DNA of 64,000 bases, taken from Vibrio fortis (GTDB lineage Bacteria > Pseudomonadota > Gammaproteobacteria > Enterobacterales > Vibrionaceae). Within the stretch, counting starts at the first letter, position 1. The number at the start of each line of letters is the position of its first letter. A program made the translations under genes and the position numbers. Below, in pieces: positions 9,685 to 19,205 of the stretch. The notes under the pieces are model-generated. The model did not search any database. It saw only the letters and a program-made list of their open reading frames with translations, and was not told where the DNA came from. Location of the stretch: contig NZ_JFFR01000018.1 in assembly GCF_000695685.1 (NCBI RefSeq), positions 166,390-230,389 on the forward strand, given 5' to 3'.

Positions 9685-10119
9685 TTACTTCTTACCCTTA
9701 ACTAAAGGTAGGTTCGCTTCACTCCAAGCAACTAGGCCATTCTTCAGAATGCTCACGTTTTCAAACCCAGCTTTTGCTAGCAGGTTTGCACTTTCTTGAG
9801 CGGTTTGACCTGTTTTACATACCACAATGATTGGGTCTGCTTTGTGGCTTTCAAGGCTACCAAAGTTATTTGCTTTGATGTCTGAAGGCAAAATGTGAAG
9901 TGCGTCAGTAATATGACCTTTTTTGTATTCATCTTTAGTACGAATATCAACCACAATGCCATTTTCACGGTTCATTAGTTGTGTGGTTTGCGCTGCGGTG
10001 ATCTCTTTGTAAGCCGCATTCGATGTTTTGATGACATTCATAATGATGGCAACCACTAAGCCAATCCATACGATGGCTAAAATCATATTCTCTTGAATAA
10101 AGGGTACTAACTCTTGCAT
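9685..10119 (-). CDS. yibN: Membrane-anchored rhodanese-like protein (YibN type)
   Basis: The 144-residue protein has one N-terminal membrane segment (about 13-30) and a single rhodanese domain (about 40-140). The active-site cysteine C101 is present in VVCKTGQTAQES, so sulfur transfer is possible; the physiological acceptor is unknown. YibN homologues lie beside secB and gpmM in E. coli. Here secB is 106 bp downstream, but on the other side, where gpmI would be expected, the polysaccharide locus begins. Confidence 0.88.
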   Translation of the reverse strand: MQELVPFIQENMILAIVWIGLVVAIIMNVIKTSNAAYKEITAAQTTQLMNRENGIVVDIRTKDEYKKGHITDALHILPSDIKANNFGSLESHKADPIIVVCKTGQTAQESANLLAKAGFENVSILKNGLVAWSEANLPLVKGKK

Positions 10120-10400
10120 ATCTTAAACTCTTGTCGTTTGGGGCTAGAAACTATACCCAAGCATCTCGAGGTCACTTTGGTATATGGTTCTGGAGTATAG
10201 CGATAAAGGATTGCAGAATACAGAAGAAGCAGAGGGTTGTGAGTGAAGGCGCGGAATAAACCAGTTTTTGTCTAGAATTTATGCATTTACTTGTACACAC
10301 TTATTCACTATCATGATCAATTAGTTGTTTAAGCTGAACAACGGATAGAGGTTGAAACTTAGCCTCTGTATATAAACGTTTATATTTTATGGGAATCATT

Positions 10401-10655
10401 ATGAAAAAGATTGCTTTAGTAGCAGCTCTAGCTGTTAGCTTCTCAGGTGCGGCTTTCGCAGCTACCGAAACTGCAGCAGCGGCTGGCGCTGGTGCGAGTT
10501 CTGGCGGTGCAGCAGCTGGTGGTGCAGCGGCAGCGGGTGCAGCAGCAGGTACAGCAACAACTGTAGCGGTAACAACTGCAGCAGTAGCAGTAGGTGCAGC
10601 AGCAGCAGTAGCTTCTAACGACGGTGGCGCTACAACTACGACTAACACTCAGTAA
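10401..10655 (+). CDS. yjbE: Small exported Ala/Gly-rich protein, YjbE/GfcA-like
   Basis: The 84-residue product from the ATG at 10401 has a signal peptide (MKKIALVAALAVSFSGAAFA) and then an almost pure Ala/Gly/Thr/Val stretch. An in-frame ATG at 10389 is less likely because it would add MGII before the Lys-rich start. Position and composition match YjbE, the first gene of yjbEFGH-type operons for exopolysaccharide production; its function is not established. A hairpin terminator between it and the next gene would make the small product more abundant than the downstream proteins. Confidence 0.7.
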   Translation: MKKIALVAALAVSFSGAAFAATETAAAAGAGASSGGAAAGGAAAAGAAAGTATTVAVTTAAVAVGAAAAVASNDGGATTTTNTQ

Positions 10656-10674
10656 TTTCTTTTTTGAGTGAATG

Positions 10675-10712
10675 AAAAGCCATTTTATGTGCGAACATAA
10701 AGTGGTTTTTTT
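10675..10712 (+). terminator. Terminator or attenuator between yjbE- and yjbF-like genes
   Basis: An imperfect stem, AAGCCATTTTATG with CATAAAGTGGTTT around the loop TGCGAA, ends in seven T. It lies 20 bp past the yjbE-like stop and about 40 bp before the lipoprotein gene. Partial readthrough would give differential expression within the operon. Confidence 0.75.
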
Positions 10713-10754
10713 ATATCAGTATGTTTTCAATATCGCTAGGAAGCACAAACAATC

Positions 10755-11429
10755 ATGATTAAACCTCTTATTGTCTCTTTAGGTATGTTGCTTGCGGGCT
10801 GTTCCCAGCAGTTCCAAGATGTAAATGCCACTTTTAATGAAGCCATGTTCGGAGATGCTGACGTTTCCACCACAGCTGAGTACATCCAAGACCTACCTTA
10901 CGCAAGTATTTATGCGCAGATTAACGACCAAGGTAAAATATTTATGGTTTTGGCATTTGTTGGGCAGAACCCTGAAACTGGCGTTGAGCAATTAAAGTGG
11001 ATGTCTTCTGATAAAGCGATGATCGTCACCGAAAATGGCCGTGTGGTTCAAACTCTGTTGCTGCCCTACGAAAACTTATCAGGCCTGGTAACAAAGCCAA
11101 CCAATGCCTTGGTGCCAAGCTTCGATTTATCAGCACAACCTATAGTTCAGCAGTGGCAAGCCACGTACGATTGGCAACCAGATTACCGATTTGGATACAG
11201 TGCTAGTATTGTTCGCAGCTATGTAAACCAAGAAACGATACAAACACCATTAGCTGCTATCGAAACAAGTAAGTTTATCGAGCAAGTGAGCTATCCAGCA
11301 CTTGGAGAGCAAGTCGAAAATGAATATTGGGTAAACAGCCAAGGTAAGGTAGTGAAAACGGTTCAGTACCTCGGCCCAGATATGACTCGCTTAGAGCTAA
11401 CCCTGCTTAAGCCTTATCAAGCGAACTAA
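10755..11429 (+). CDS. yjbF: YjbF/GfcB-family outer-membrane lipoprotein
   Basis: The 224-residue protein begins with a lipoprotein signal peptide; the lipobox LAGC puts the acylated cysteine at about residue 16. The rest looks like a periplasmic beta-rich domain with no enzymatic motif. In E. coli the yjbEFGH and gfc operons encode a set of surface-polysaccharide secretion proteins, and this gene holds the second position here too. It is followed within 20 bp by the YjbG-like gene. Family assignment rests on position, length, lipobox and the neighbouring YjbH-like protein. Confidence 0.75.
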   Translation: MIKPLIVSLGMLLAGCSQQFQDVNATFNEAMFGDADVSTTAEYIQDLPYASIYAQINDQGKIFMVLAFVGQNPETGVEQLKWMSSDKAMIVTENGRVVQTLLLPYENLSGLVTKPTNALVPSFDLSAQPIVQQWQATYDWQPDYRFGYSASIVRSYVNQETIQTPLAAIETSKFIEQVSYPALGEQVENEYWVNSQGKVVKTVQYLGPDMTRLELTLLKPYQAN

Positions 11430-11447
11430 TCGGTGGTGATAGACAGT

Positions 11448-12266
11448 ATGAAATCATTAATGAAATTCGGTAAACGTGCTGCATTGGCTTCGCTTTTCTC
11501 TTCGTTATTCCTATCAAGCGTTGCAAACGCCCTTTCTTTAGAACAAAAAACACAAGAGCTTAGTGTAGAGTTGCCAGTACAGGGGATAACCCTCAAATAT
11601 TCACAACCTGTTCGCCTTGAGCAGGTGTTAGGTGACGCAAAGGCCAATGGTGCGTTAGGTTATTTTCCACTCTCAGCACAACTGTTTGATCGCAATGCAC
11701 AACAGGAAGTTGATACTTTAAAAGCACAAGTTATTGAACAGTTGAATCAATTAGCACTTCAAGAACCGCAAGTAAAATCTGTGATTACGCAATTGGAGTC
11801 CTTTGAATACCAAGCGCGTTACTTTGTCGATTTAGATAGAAACGCAGTGATCTCCCAACCAGAGAAAAATCCGCTCTTACTTTCAAAAGACACTGTACTT
11901 GAAGGGGATAAATCAAACCAAGCGCAGCGCTTTGACTTGTATCTCACCCAAAGGGCAACAGATCTAACTTTGGTTGGGGCCGTAAAACAAGCACACAAAC
12001 TTAAATTGATTGAACATGGTCAATTAGATAACTATCTCTCTATGCTACCAGAAGGTGAGTTACTTGACATTGCGGATAAAAGCATAGCGTTTGTGATTCA
12101 GCCAGATGGCCATGTTGATGAGGTAAGCTACGCCTACTGGAACAGTAAGCAAGCTTACTTCGCTCCAGGTGCGATTTTGTTTATTGCCTTTGATTCTTTA
12201 CCCTCTGAGTTTTCAACTTTGAATCAAAATATTATCGAACTTCTACGTCATAAGGTTAATTTGTAA
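11448..12266 (+). CDS. yjbG: YjbG/GfcC-family periplasmic protein
   Basis: From the ATG at 11448 the product is 272 residues with a cleavable signal peptide ending near SVANA. A GTG at 11433 would add five residues. GfcC-type proteins are periplasmic and carry ubiquitin-like beta-grasp domains related to the polysaccharide-binding domains of Wza-type proteins; the segment on pulling columns of Leu/Gln/Glu (QELSVELPVQGITLKYSQPVR split across the N-terminal domain) fits this but is not diagnostic. The stop codon overlaps the start of the next gene (TAATG), so translation is coupled to the YjbH-like porin. Confidence 0.72.
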   Translation: MKSLMKFGKRAALASLFSSLFLSSVANALSLEQKTQELSVELPVQGITLKYSQPVRLEQVLGDAKANGALGYFPLSAQLFDRNAQQEVDTLKAQVIEQLNQLALQEPQVKSVITQLESFEYQARYFVDLDRNAVISQPEKNPLLLSKDTVLEGDKSNQAQRFDLYLTQRATDLTLVGAVKQAHKLKLIEHGQLDNYLSMLPEGELLDIADKSIAFVIQPDGHVDEVSYAYWNSKQAYFAPGAILFIAFDSLPSEFSTLNQNIIELLRHKVNL

Positions 12267-14524
12267 TGTCGGCCAATCAATCATTCCCATTAACGCTTCT
12301 TGCAAGTTCGATTACTGGTGCTTTACTGGCTGTGAGTGGCTTTTCTGCTAACGCGCAAGAACAGCAACTTATGGAAGTCGAGGTTTCAAGCTTTAATCCT
12401 CCAGAGTTAAAGCATTCGCAAACCAACTTTGGTGGTGTGGGCCTAATGCAGATGCCAACCGCACGTATGTCACCGGAGGGGGAGTTTAACTTAAGCGCAT
12501 CATTCAATAACGAATATTATTTTTACAATGTTAGCTTACAGGTAATGCCTTGGTTAGAAACCACAATTCGTTATACCCAAGTTCAAGACTTGCTTTACAG
12601 CGGTAATGATAGTGCAGATTGCTCTCAGAACAGTTTTAGTGGTTGTACTAAGTACACAGATAAAGGTATCGACTTTAAAGTTCGCTTAATTGAAGAAGGT
12701 TACTACCTGCCAGAGTTATCTGTCGGTGTCCGCGATTTTGGTGGTACAGGCCTGTTTGATGGCGAATTTGTTGCAGCCAGTAAACGATTTGGCCCGTTAG
12801 ATGTAACCTTAGGTATGGGCTGGGGTTACATGGGCACCAGCGGTAACTTCACTAACCCATTCTGTAAGGCCAGTGATAAATTCTGCGAGCGACCATCAGA
12901 TACCAAAGGCAATGGTGGCATGGTGGATTTTGAGCGTTGGTTTAAAGGTGATGCAGCAATTTACGGTGGTTTGGAGTATCAAACGCCATTTAAGCCACTA
13001 ACGTTAAAGCTCGAATACGACAGTAACGACTATTCACAAGATTTCCCCGTAGTGCGTGGCGGTGTTGATATGACGCAACATACCCCTTGGAATATAGGGG
13101 CTCTGTATCGCTTCAATGATTGGGCTACAGCCAAGGTGAGTTACGAGCGCGGCGATACCTTAACTGTGGGCTTTGACCTATCTACTAACTTCAATGAAAT
13201 CGCCTCAATTTGGCGTGATACTGAAGCCGCAATGCTTCGTCCTACTGAAGCGAGCAACATGGATGAGGTTGATTTAGCTAAGCTGACAGAAGAGTTGGAT
13301 ACCATCGCAGGTTATGAGCAAGCACAGGTTCTGGTTGATGGCAATACGCTGGTGGTAAAAGGCGAACAGGTTAAATACCGTGATCGTGAAGTAGCACTTG
13401 AGCGTGGAGCTACAGTAATTGCTAATCACGTTCCTGATTACATCAATACCTACCAAATTGTTGAAACTAGCAGTGCAGGTGAGCTTTCACAAACCGACAT
13501 CAACGCTGAGCAATTTAAAAAAGCGGCCAGCTACTCTTATTTAGATTCTGACATTAAAGACTCGACTCAAAGTAAAGATGTTGCATTGACCTCAGCAGTG
13601 GAGTACCACGATGCACGCGAGCGTTTTGATGTTTCAGTATCTCCAAACCTAGCCCAATCTTTTGGTTCCGCTGAAGATTTCTATCTATATGCTTTAGGCT
13701 TGTATACCAACGCCTCTTTCTGGGCGACTAATAACATTGAGTTATCAGGTTCTCTGTATATCAACCTTATCGATAACTACGACAAGTTTAACTACACGGT
13801 TCCAGAAGACGGCACTGACCAAACTGCAAGGGTGAGAACCCTGTTCCGTGAATATGTAGAAGAGCCAGTTCGTTTAGACAGATTACAGTTAACCTGGTTT
13901 GAAGATTACGGTAGCGGTATTTATAGCCAAGCTTATGCAGGTTACCTAGAGAGTATGTTTGCGGGTGTCGGTGGTGAAGTACTTTACCGCCCATACAATA
14001 GTAACTGGGCTATTGGTGCCGATGTAACAGCGATTAGCCAACGTGATCCAGATAGCTGGTTTGAAACCTTTGATGAAGAGTGGCAAGCGCATCCAACAGA
14101 TCCGAACCGTTCTTACCGAGTTATTGATAAAGGCACCACAGGCTTTGTGACTGGTTACTACATGCCACAGTGGGAGTTCTTGACTGATACGCTATTTAAA
14201 GTTGGCTTTGGTAAGTTCCTAGCTGGCGATGTGGGTACCCGAATCGATTTCTCGAAGCAGTTCAAGAGTGGCGTAATTGCTGGTGCATTTGTTAGTTTAA
14301 CGGACTTAAGTGAAGAAGACTTTGGTGAAGGCAGTTACACAAAAGGTTTCTACGTATCAATTCCATTTGATTTGCTAACTGTAAAACCAAGTTCAAACCG
14401 TACTCAATTCACATGGCAGCCTTTAACCCGTGACGGCGGTCAGGTGCTAAACAAGCAGTACAACTTGTTTGACCAAACCGACGCAAGGTCGCCATGGTTC
14501 CAAAGGCCAAGTAAAGTTCAATGA
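12266..14524 (+). CDS. yjbH: YjbH/GfcD-family outer-membrane exopolysaccharide protein
   Basis: The 752-residue protein has a signal peptide (cleavage near GFSANAQ) and many alternating aromatic beta strands, as in outer-membrane barrels. YjbH-family proteins carry segments such as FGGVGLMQMPTARM near the mature N-terminus and FGKFLAGDVGTRIDFSKQF near the end; both are seen here. It is the last gene of the yjbEFGH-like operon and starts on the stop codon of the previous gene. The likely role is export or surface display of a polysaccharide, perhaps the one made by the wza locus just downstream. A CGAGAT-family repeat begins right after its stop. Confidence 0.82.
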   Translation: MSANQSFPLTLLASSITGALLAVSGFSANAQEQQLMEVEVSSFNPPELKHSQTNFGGVGLMQMPTARMSPEGEFNLSASFNNEYYFYNVSLQVMPWLETTIRYTQVQDLLYSGNDSADCSQNSFSGCTKYTDKGIDFKVRLIEEGYYLPELSVGVRDFGGTGLFDGEFVAASKRFGPLDVTLGMGWGYMGTSGNFTNPFCKASDKFCERPSDTKGNGGMVDFERWFKGDAAIYGGLEYQTPFKPLTLKLEYDSNDYSQDFPVVRGGVDMTQHTPWNIGALYRFNDWATAKVSYERGDTLTVGFDLSTNFNEIASIWRDTEAAMLRPTEASNMDEVDLAKLTEELDTIAGYEQAQVLVDGNTLVVKGEQVKYRDREVALERGATVIANHVPDYINTYQIVETSSAGELSQTDINAEQFKKAASYSYLDSDIKDSTQSKDVALTSAVEYHDARERFDVSVSPNLAQSFGSAEDFYLYALGLYTNASFWATNNIELSGSLYINLIDNYDKFNYTVPEDGTDQTARVRTLFREYVEEPVRLDRLQLTWFEDYGSGIYSQAYAGYLESMFAGVGGEVLYRPYNSNWAIGADVTAISQRDPDSWFETFDEEWQAHPTDPNRSYRVIDKGTTGFVTGYYMPQWEFLTDTLFKVGFGKFLAGDVGTRIDFSKQFKSGVIAGAFVSLTDLSEEDFGEGSYTKGFYVSIPFDLLTVKPSSNRTQFTWQPLTRDGGQVLNKQYNLFDQTDARSPWFQRPSKVQ

Positions 14525-14768
14525 TTTAGAAGATACGAGTAACTTAAGAGCAGATAAGAGTAAACGAGATTCGGGATGCGAAGGGCTGTGCTTTTTCGCA
14601 TCTCGTTACGTTACGCGAATGCCGTATCTGCTTTTAAATCTCTTCGTCACCCGTTTACTCTCATCTCGAATCTGCTCTTCTATCTTTTCGCTTACTCGAC
14701 CCCCGTATCTCTAATCTACTCTTTTGTCTTTTCGCTACTCGTTCATTCGAATCCCGCCACTGTTCTTG
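14525..14768. repeat. CGAGAT-family intergenic repeat cluster after yjbH
   Basis: Plus-orientation units (AGATACGAGTAACTT, then GAGCAGATAAGAGTAAACG) begin directly at the yjbH stop codon. Several degenerate minus-orientation units then run to about 14768. This marks the boundary between the yjb-like operon and the wza operon; no copies occur again until after gpmI. Confidence 0.82.
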
Positions 14769-14861
14769 GTATGCAACTTTATTCTTATTTTTTCTAAGCA
14801 TTTAACCATTCAACAAGGTTGATAATACCAACAAACTGTGGATAATACATACGGATTAAAT

Positions 14862-14892
14862 TTGAGCATGTTTTTGATACGTGCTTTATAAA
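14862..14892 (+). promoter_or_regulatory. Possible promoter of the wza operon
   Basis: A TTGAGC element (14862) and TATAAA (14887) are 19 bases apart, and an alternative TTGATA lies at 14874. The match is weak. It is placed where a promoter is needed: about 90 bases upstream of the ops element, in a 600-bp gap with no gene. Confidence 0.3.
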
Positions 14893-14977
14893 ATCACCAT
14901 TGGCTTTTCTTTACCGTTCAAGGGGCCGCTCATGGTGCACAAACAACTACGCAGTGTGATGTCGCGGTATATCAACG

Positions 14978-14990
14978 GGCGGTAGCGTGC
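14978..14990 (+). promoter_or_regulatory. ops element (RfaH recruitment site)
   Basis: The sequence GGCGGTAGCGTGC is an exact match to the core ops element of E. coli RfaH-controlled operons. It lies about 140 bp upstream of wza in the untranslated leader, the usual position. ops pauses RNA polymerase and recruits RfaH, which then suppresses Rho-dependent termination through long polysaccharide operons. A full upstream JUMPstart consensus is not evident. Confidence 0.9.
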
Positions 14991-15127
14991 CCGAAAGCAA
15001 TTTAAAGTGGAACCGATATCAAACTATCACTCCTTTTCCCCTCCGTCTAAGCCATTGCCAGTGGTAAGGTCATTTACTTTGTATCACTCGGACGTGATTA
15101 CATTTTCTCAACTATGATTTGGTTAAC

Positions 15128-16264
15128 ATGAAGATTAAGAAAAATCGTCTCCTTCTTGCGTTACTACCCGCCTTATTGGTTGGTTGTACGACTCCAGGCA
15201 CGCACCTTACTACCGATGATAAGAATGTGATCCTTCCTTCTGAGGAACAACAAGCTGCGGATATTTCAGATGTTGTTAACCTTTACCCGCTAACCGCTCA
15301 AACGGTCTCTAGTTATAAAAGCCAAACTCAGTCAGTATCTCAAGCCAATCCAGAGTTAGATATCGATATCGCTAAGTATGAGTACAAAGTTGGCGTGGGC
15401 GATATTTTGAATGTCACAATTTGGGATCATCCAGAACTGACAATTCCAGCTGGTTCCTATCGCAGTGCTTCTGAAGCTGGTAACTGGGTACATGCTGATG
15501 GCACCATTTTCTACCCTTATATTGGTACAGTAGAGGTAGCTGGTAAAACTGTTCGTGAAATTCGTGCAGATGTTGCTGAGCGTTTGGCGAAATATATTGA
15601 AAGCCCGCAGGTAGACGTCAATGTTGCGGCTTTTCGCTCAAAGAAAACTTACATTACAGGTGAAGTATCAAGTCCAGGCCAACAAGCTATTACCAATATT
15701 CCTTTAACTCTGCTTGATGCGGTGAACCGCTCAGGTGGATTATCTGAAAATGCTGATTGGCGTAATGTATCTTTAACACGTAATGGTGTTGAAGAAAACA
15801 TTTCACTATATGGGCTGATGCAGCGCGGCGATTTGACTCAAAATCGTTTGTTGCAGGCCGGTGATATTGTTCATGTACCACGTAATGATAATCAAAAAGT
15901 CTTTGTGATGGGGGAAGTAAATGAGCCTAAGTTATTAAAGATTGATCGTGTTGGTATGAGCCTTACTGAGGCATTAAGCAATGTAGGCGGCATTAACCAA
16001 CTCTCTGCAGATGCAACCGGCGTGTTTGTGATTCGTACCTCTGATAACAAATCGGAACGCATGGCCGATATTTATCAACTTAATATGGAAGATGCTTCTG
16101 CGTTGGTTATCGGCACTGAGTTTGATTTGAAACCGTATGATATAGTATATGTAACTGCAGCTCCGATAAGCCGCTGGAATCGTGTAATTGGACAACTTGT
16201 TCCGACTATTAGCGGCTTCAATGAGTTGACTGAAGGTGTGCTTCGAATTCGTAACTGGCCGTAA
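15128..16264 (+). CDS. wza: Outer-membrane polysaccharide export lipoprotein, Wza family
   Basis: Wza forms the octameric outer-membrane channel through which capsule is exported. The ATG at 15128 gives 378 residues with a lipoprotein signal peptide (lipobox LVGC, Cys20). A TTG at 15119 is less likely. The PES domain is seen around [19 protein letters not shown], followed by SLBB domains ([27 protein letters not shown]). The C-terminal segment [20 protein letters not shown] matches the amphipathic helix that spans the outer membrane. The gene heads the wza-wzb-wzc set downstream of the ops element. Confidence 0.95.
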   Translation: MKIKKNRLLLALLPALLVGCTTPGTHLTTDDKNVILPSEEQQAADISDVVNLYPLTAQTVSSYKSQTQSVSQANPELDIDIAKYEYKVGVGDILNVTIWDHPELTIPAGSYRSASEAGNWVHADGTIFYPYIGTVEVAGKTVREIRADVAERLAKYIESPQVDVNVAAFRSKKTYITGEVSSPGQQAITNIPLTLLDAVNRSGGLSENADWRNVSLTRNGVEENISLYGLMQRGDLTQNRLLQAGDIVHVPRNDNQKVFVMGEVNEPKLLKIDRVGMSLTEALSNVGGINQLSADATGVFVIRTSDNKSERMADIYQLNMEDASALVIGTEFDLKPYDIVYVTAAPISRWNRVIGQLVPTISGFNELTEGVLRIRNWP

Positions 16265-16326
16265 ATAATACAATTAATATCGGGTCACATTTTGTGTGGT
16301 CCGGTTTATATGGTTGATAGTAATTT

Positions 16327-16767
16327 ATGTTTAATAAAATTCTTGTAGTTTGTGTTGGTAACATTTGTCGTTCTCCAACAGGCGAGCGTGTTTTACAAAA
16401 ACTATTGCCAAACAAACAGGTCGCATCAGCAGGTATTGCAGCAGAAAAAAGCCGTTTGATTGGTATGCCTGCAGATGAAACTGCAATTTTGATTGCTGCC
16501 GAAAATGGCGTTGATGTGGAAGGCCATCAATCACAACAAGTCACGCCCCAACTTTGTGCGCAGTATGACTTGATATTAGTGATGGAAAAAGGCCACATGG
16601 AAGCGTTAACTCAGATCTCTCCAGAAGCGCGCGGGAAAACCATGCTGTTTGGTCAGTGGCTCGGACAACAAGATATTCCAGATCCATATCGCCAAAGCCG
16701 AGAGGCATTTGAGCATGCCTATAAGCTGATTGATAAAGCCGCACAAGCGTGGGCGAAACAACTGTAG
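16327..16767 (+). CDS. wzb: Low-molecular-weight protein-tyrosine phosphatase, Wzb family
   Basis: Wzb dephosphorylates the tyrosine kinase Wzc; cycling of Wzc phosphorylation is needed for capsule assembly. The 146-residue length is standard. The P-loop CX5R is C9-V-G-N-I-C-R15 followed by SPTGER, and the general acid is D119 in IPDPYRQS. It lies between wza (62 bp upstream) and wzc (120 bp downstream). All catalytic residues are present. Confidence 0.96.
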   Translation: MFNKILVVCVGNICRSPTGERVLQKLLPNKQVASAGIAAEKSRLIGMPADETAILIAAENGVDVEGHQSQQVTPQLCAQYDLILVMEKGHMEALTQISPEARGKTMLFGQWLGQQDIPDPYRQSREAFEHAYKLIDKAAQAWAKQL

Positions 16768-16887
16768 TCGATTAGCAAAACCTGTTACTCAGTAGAGTAA
16801 GCTTTGAGTTAGCAGAAACGATTTAGGTTGGTTTGTTTTCAATAAATCAACTAACAAAATAGTACGAATTTAGGAAATAGTAATTCG

Positions 16888-19062
16888 ATGACAACACAAC
16901 CATCTAGGCAAACAAAGACTGATAACTCAGATGAGATTGATTTAGGAAAACTGTTTGGTATTTTGCTCGATGCTAAGTGGTGGATTATCTTTACCACGTT
17001 TACCTTCGCCCTAGGAGGTGTCGTATTCGCAATGTTATCTACACCTATTTACAAAGCCGATGCATTAATCCAAATTGAGGAGAAAAGCTCTGGAGGCATT
17101 TCCTCAATGGTGGGTGACATGGGCGAACTGTTCGCTCAAGAGTCTTCAGCCGCTACTGAAATCGAGATCATCAAGTCGAGAATGATCTTGGGTGAAACGG
17201 TTGATAAGTTTGATTTAACCACAGTTACCACTCCTATTTACGCTCCTTTTGTTGGCAAAGGTATCGCTCGTTTAACTGGTGATGATAATAACATATCAAT
17301 TAGCCGTTTTGTTGTACCAGGCTATGCTAGTGGATATGCTCATACGATTCGTATTCTAGATACAGAGCAGGGTACTTACCAGCTAATTCGAGAAGACGAG
17401 CGTATCATCCTTGAAGGACAAGTTGGTCAATTGGTCGCTTCAGGTGACTATAGTCTATTTGTGGCAGGTTTTGAATCTCATAATGGTTTTGAGTTCGCTA
17501 TTAGTAAGCGGAATCGTCTAGAAGCAATTGAATGGCTTAAGCAGTCTCTATCCTTGTCTGAGCAAGGCAAGCAGACGGGGATTCTAAAGTTAAGCTTTGA
17601 GGGCGAAAATAAGCAGCAAATTTCTGAAATCTTAAACCATATTAACCAAATCTACTTTTTACAAAATGTTAAACGTAACTCTGCAGAAGCAGAAAAGAGT
17701 TTAGCATTTCTTGAAGGCCATCTTCCGGGTATCAAATCTCAGTTAACGACATTTGAAGATACGCTGAATAATTACCGTCAAGAAAACGAGTCTATTGATT
17801 TAGGCTTGGAAGCTCAATCCACACTTAAAGTGATGGTAGAACTGGAAGCGCAGCTGAATGAACTGACTTTTAAAGAAAGCGAAATTAGCCAACGCTTTAC
17901 AAAAGATCACCCAGCTTATAAGTCTTTGTTAGATAAAAGAGAAACGCTTTTAAAAGAAAAAGAGCGTTTAAACCAACAAGTTCAAAAGCTACCTAAAACG
18001 CAGCGTGAAGTACTACGAATGACACGTGACGTTGAAGTAAACCAACAGATTTATATTCAATTGTTAAACAAGGTACAAGAGCTAAGCATTATCAAAGCGG
18101 GTACCGTGGGTAATGTACGAATTTTGGATGATGCGCAAGCTTATGCCCGTGCAGTAAAACCGAAGAAACCACTGATTGTTGTATTCGCTACACTAATTGG
18201 ATGCATGCTAAGCGTGGCATTGGTTTTAGTGAAAGCAGCGTTTCACCGAGGTGTTGAAAATCCGGAACAAATTGAGGAGCTTGGGTTACCAGTTTACGCA
18301 GCAGTGCCTAAATCGGACCTGCAGTTAGAGTTAACCAACCGCTTTAAATCTAAGAGAAAACAAACTTTTGGTGCGCAGGCTCTGCTTGCAGAATCTAACC
18401 CTGCAGATCTCTCAGTTGAAGCGCTACGTGGTCTTCGTACAAGTTTGCACTTTGCAATGCTTGAAGCCAAAAACAACATTTTGATGATCTCTGGCCCTGC
18501 GCCAGGTATTGGCAAATCTTTTATCTCGACTAACTTTGCTGCAGTCGCTGCAAAAACTGGTCAAAAGGTACTATTGATTGATGCGGATATGCGTAAAGGC
18601 TATTTGCAACAAAGCTTTGGCTTGAAGTGGGATAATGGCTTATCGGATTTGTTGAGTGGGAAGCAAGATTTTACTCAATCGATTAAATCAACTCCGGTTG
18701 AAAACCTTGAGATCATCACTCGTGGCCAAGTACCACCAAACCCATCAGAGCTTCTAATGCACCCACGTTTTGCGGAGCTTATGGAGTGGGCATCGAAAGA
18801 ATATGACCTAGTAATAGTCGATACACCACCAATATTGGCTGTAACCGACCCAAGTATTGTAGGCGCATTTGCTGGTACCACGTTGATGGTGGCGCGATTT
18901 GGCCAAAATACGGTGAAGGAGATCGATGTCGCACGTAATCGATTTGAACAATCGGGTATTGAAGTAAAAGGTGTTATCTTTAATGCTATAGAAAAGAAGG
19001 CATCAAGCTCTTATGGGTATGGCTATTACTCTTACTCTTATTCAGCTCATAAGGGTGATTGA
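16888..19062 (+). CDS. wzc: Tyrosine-protein kinase / polysaccharide co-polymerase, Wzc family
   Basis: Wzc is an inner-membrane autokinase that sets chain length and couples synthesis to export through Wza. The 724-residue protein has two membrane segments (about 30-52 and 430-450) around a periplasmic Wzz-type domain with coiled coil. The cytoplasmic BY-kinase domain follows: Walker A (ISGPAPGIGKS, about 534-544), Walker A' (LLIDADMRKG, about 563-572) and Walker B (DLVIVDTPP, about 641-649). The last 19 residues carry six tyrosines (SSSYGYGYYSYSYSAHKGD), the autophosphorylation cluster. There is no separate Wzz gene in the locus, so Wzc is the only length regulator seen. Confidence 0.96.
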   Translation: MTTQPSRQTKTDNSDEIDLGKLFGILLDAKWWIIFTTFTFALGGVVFAMLSTPIYKADALIQIEEKSSGGISSMVGDMGELFAQESSAATEIEIIKSRMILGETVDKFDLTTVTTPIYAPFVGKGIARLTGDDNNISISRFVVPGYASGYAHTIRILDTEQGTYQLIREDERIILEGQVGQLVASGDYSLFVAGFESHNGFEFAISKRNRLEAIEWLKQSLSLSEQGKQTGILKLSFEGENKQQISEILNHINQIYFLQNVKRNSAEAEKSLAFLEGHLPGIKSQLTTFEDTLNNYRQENESIDLGLEAQSTLKVMVELEAQLNELTFKESEISQRFTKDHPAYKSLLDKRETLLKEKERLNQQVQKLPKTQREVLRMTRDVEVNQQIYIQLLNKVQELSIIKAGTVGNVRILDDAQAYARAVKPKKPLIVVFATLIGCMLSVALVLVKAAFHRGVENPEQIEELGLPVYAAVPKSDLQLELTNRFKSKRKQTFGAQALLAESNPADLSVEALRGLRTSLHFAMLEAKNNILMISGPAPGIGKSFISTNFAAVAAKTGQKVLLIDADMRKGYLQQSFGLKWDNGLSDLLSGKQDFTQSIKSTPVENLEIITRGQVPPNPSELLMHPRFAELMEWASKEYDLVIVDTPPILAVTDPSIVGAFAGTTLMVARFGQNTVKEIDVARNRFEQSGIEVKGVIFNAIEKKASSSYGYGYYSYSYSAHKGD

Positions 19063-19205
19063 TTTCACATAAATAGATAAGAGCCATGTTTATGATATTT
19101 ATAATATCCAGTTGTATCTAAAATTAAAGCAATGGTTTTAATGATTTTTCAATTATTATAAAAAAGTTATCCATCTTCTTGTTTTAATTCTTTGAATACA
19201 GAAAA

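Noticed and set aside
15059..15075. A second JUMPstart-like signal (CAGTGGTAAGGTCATT) near wza
   Set aside because: Only the first few bases match the JUMPstart consensus, and it lies downstream of the true ops core rather than upstream.
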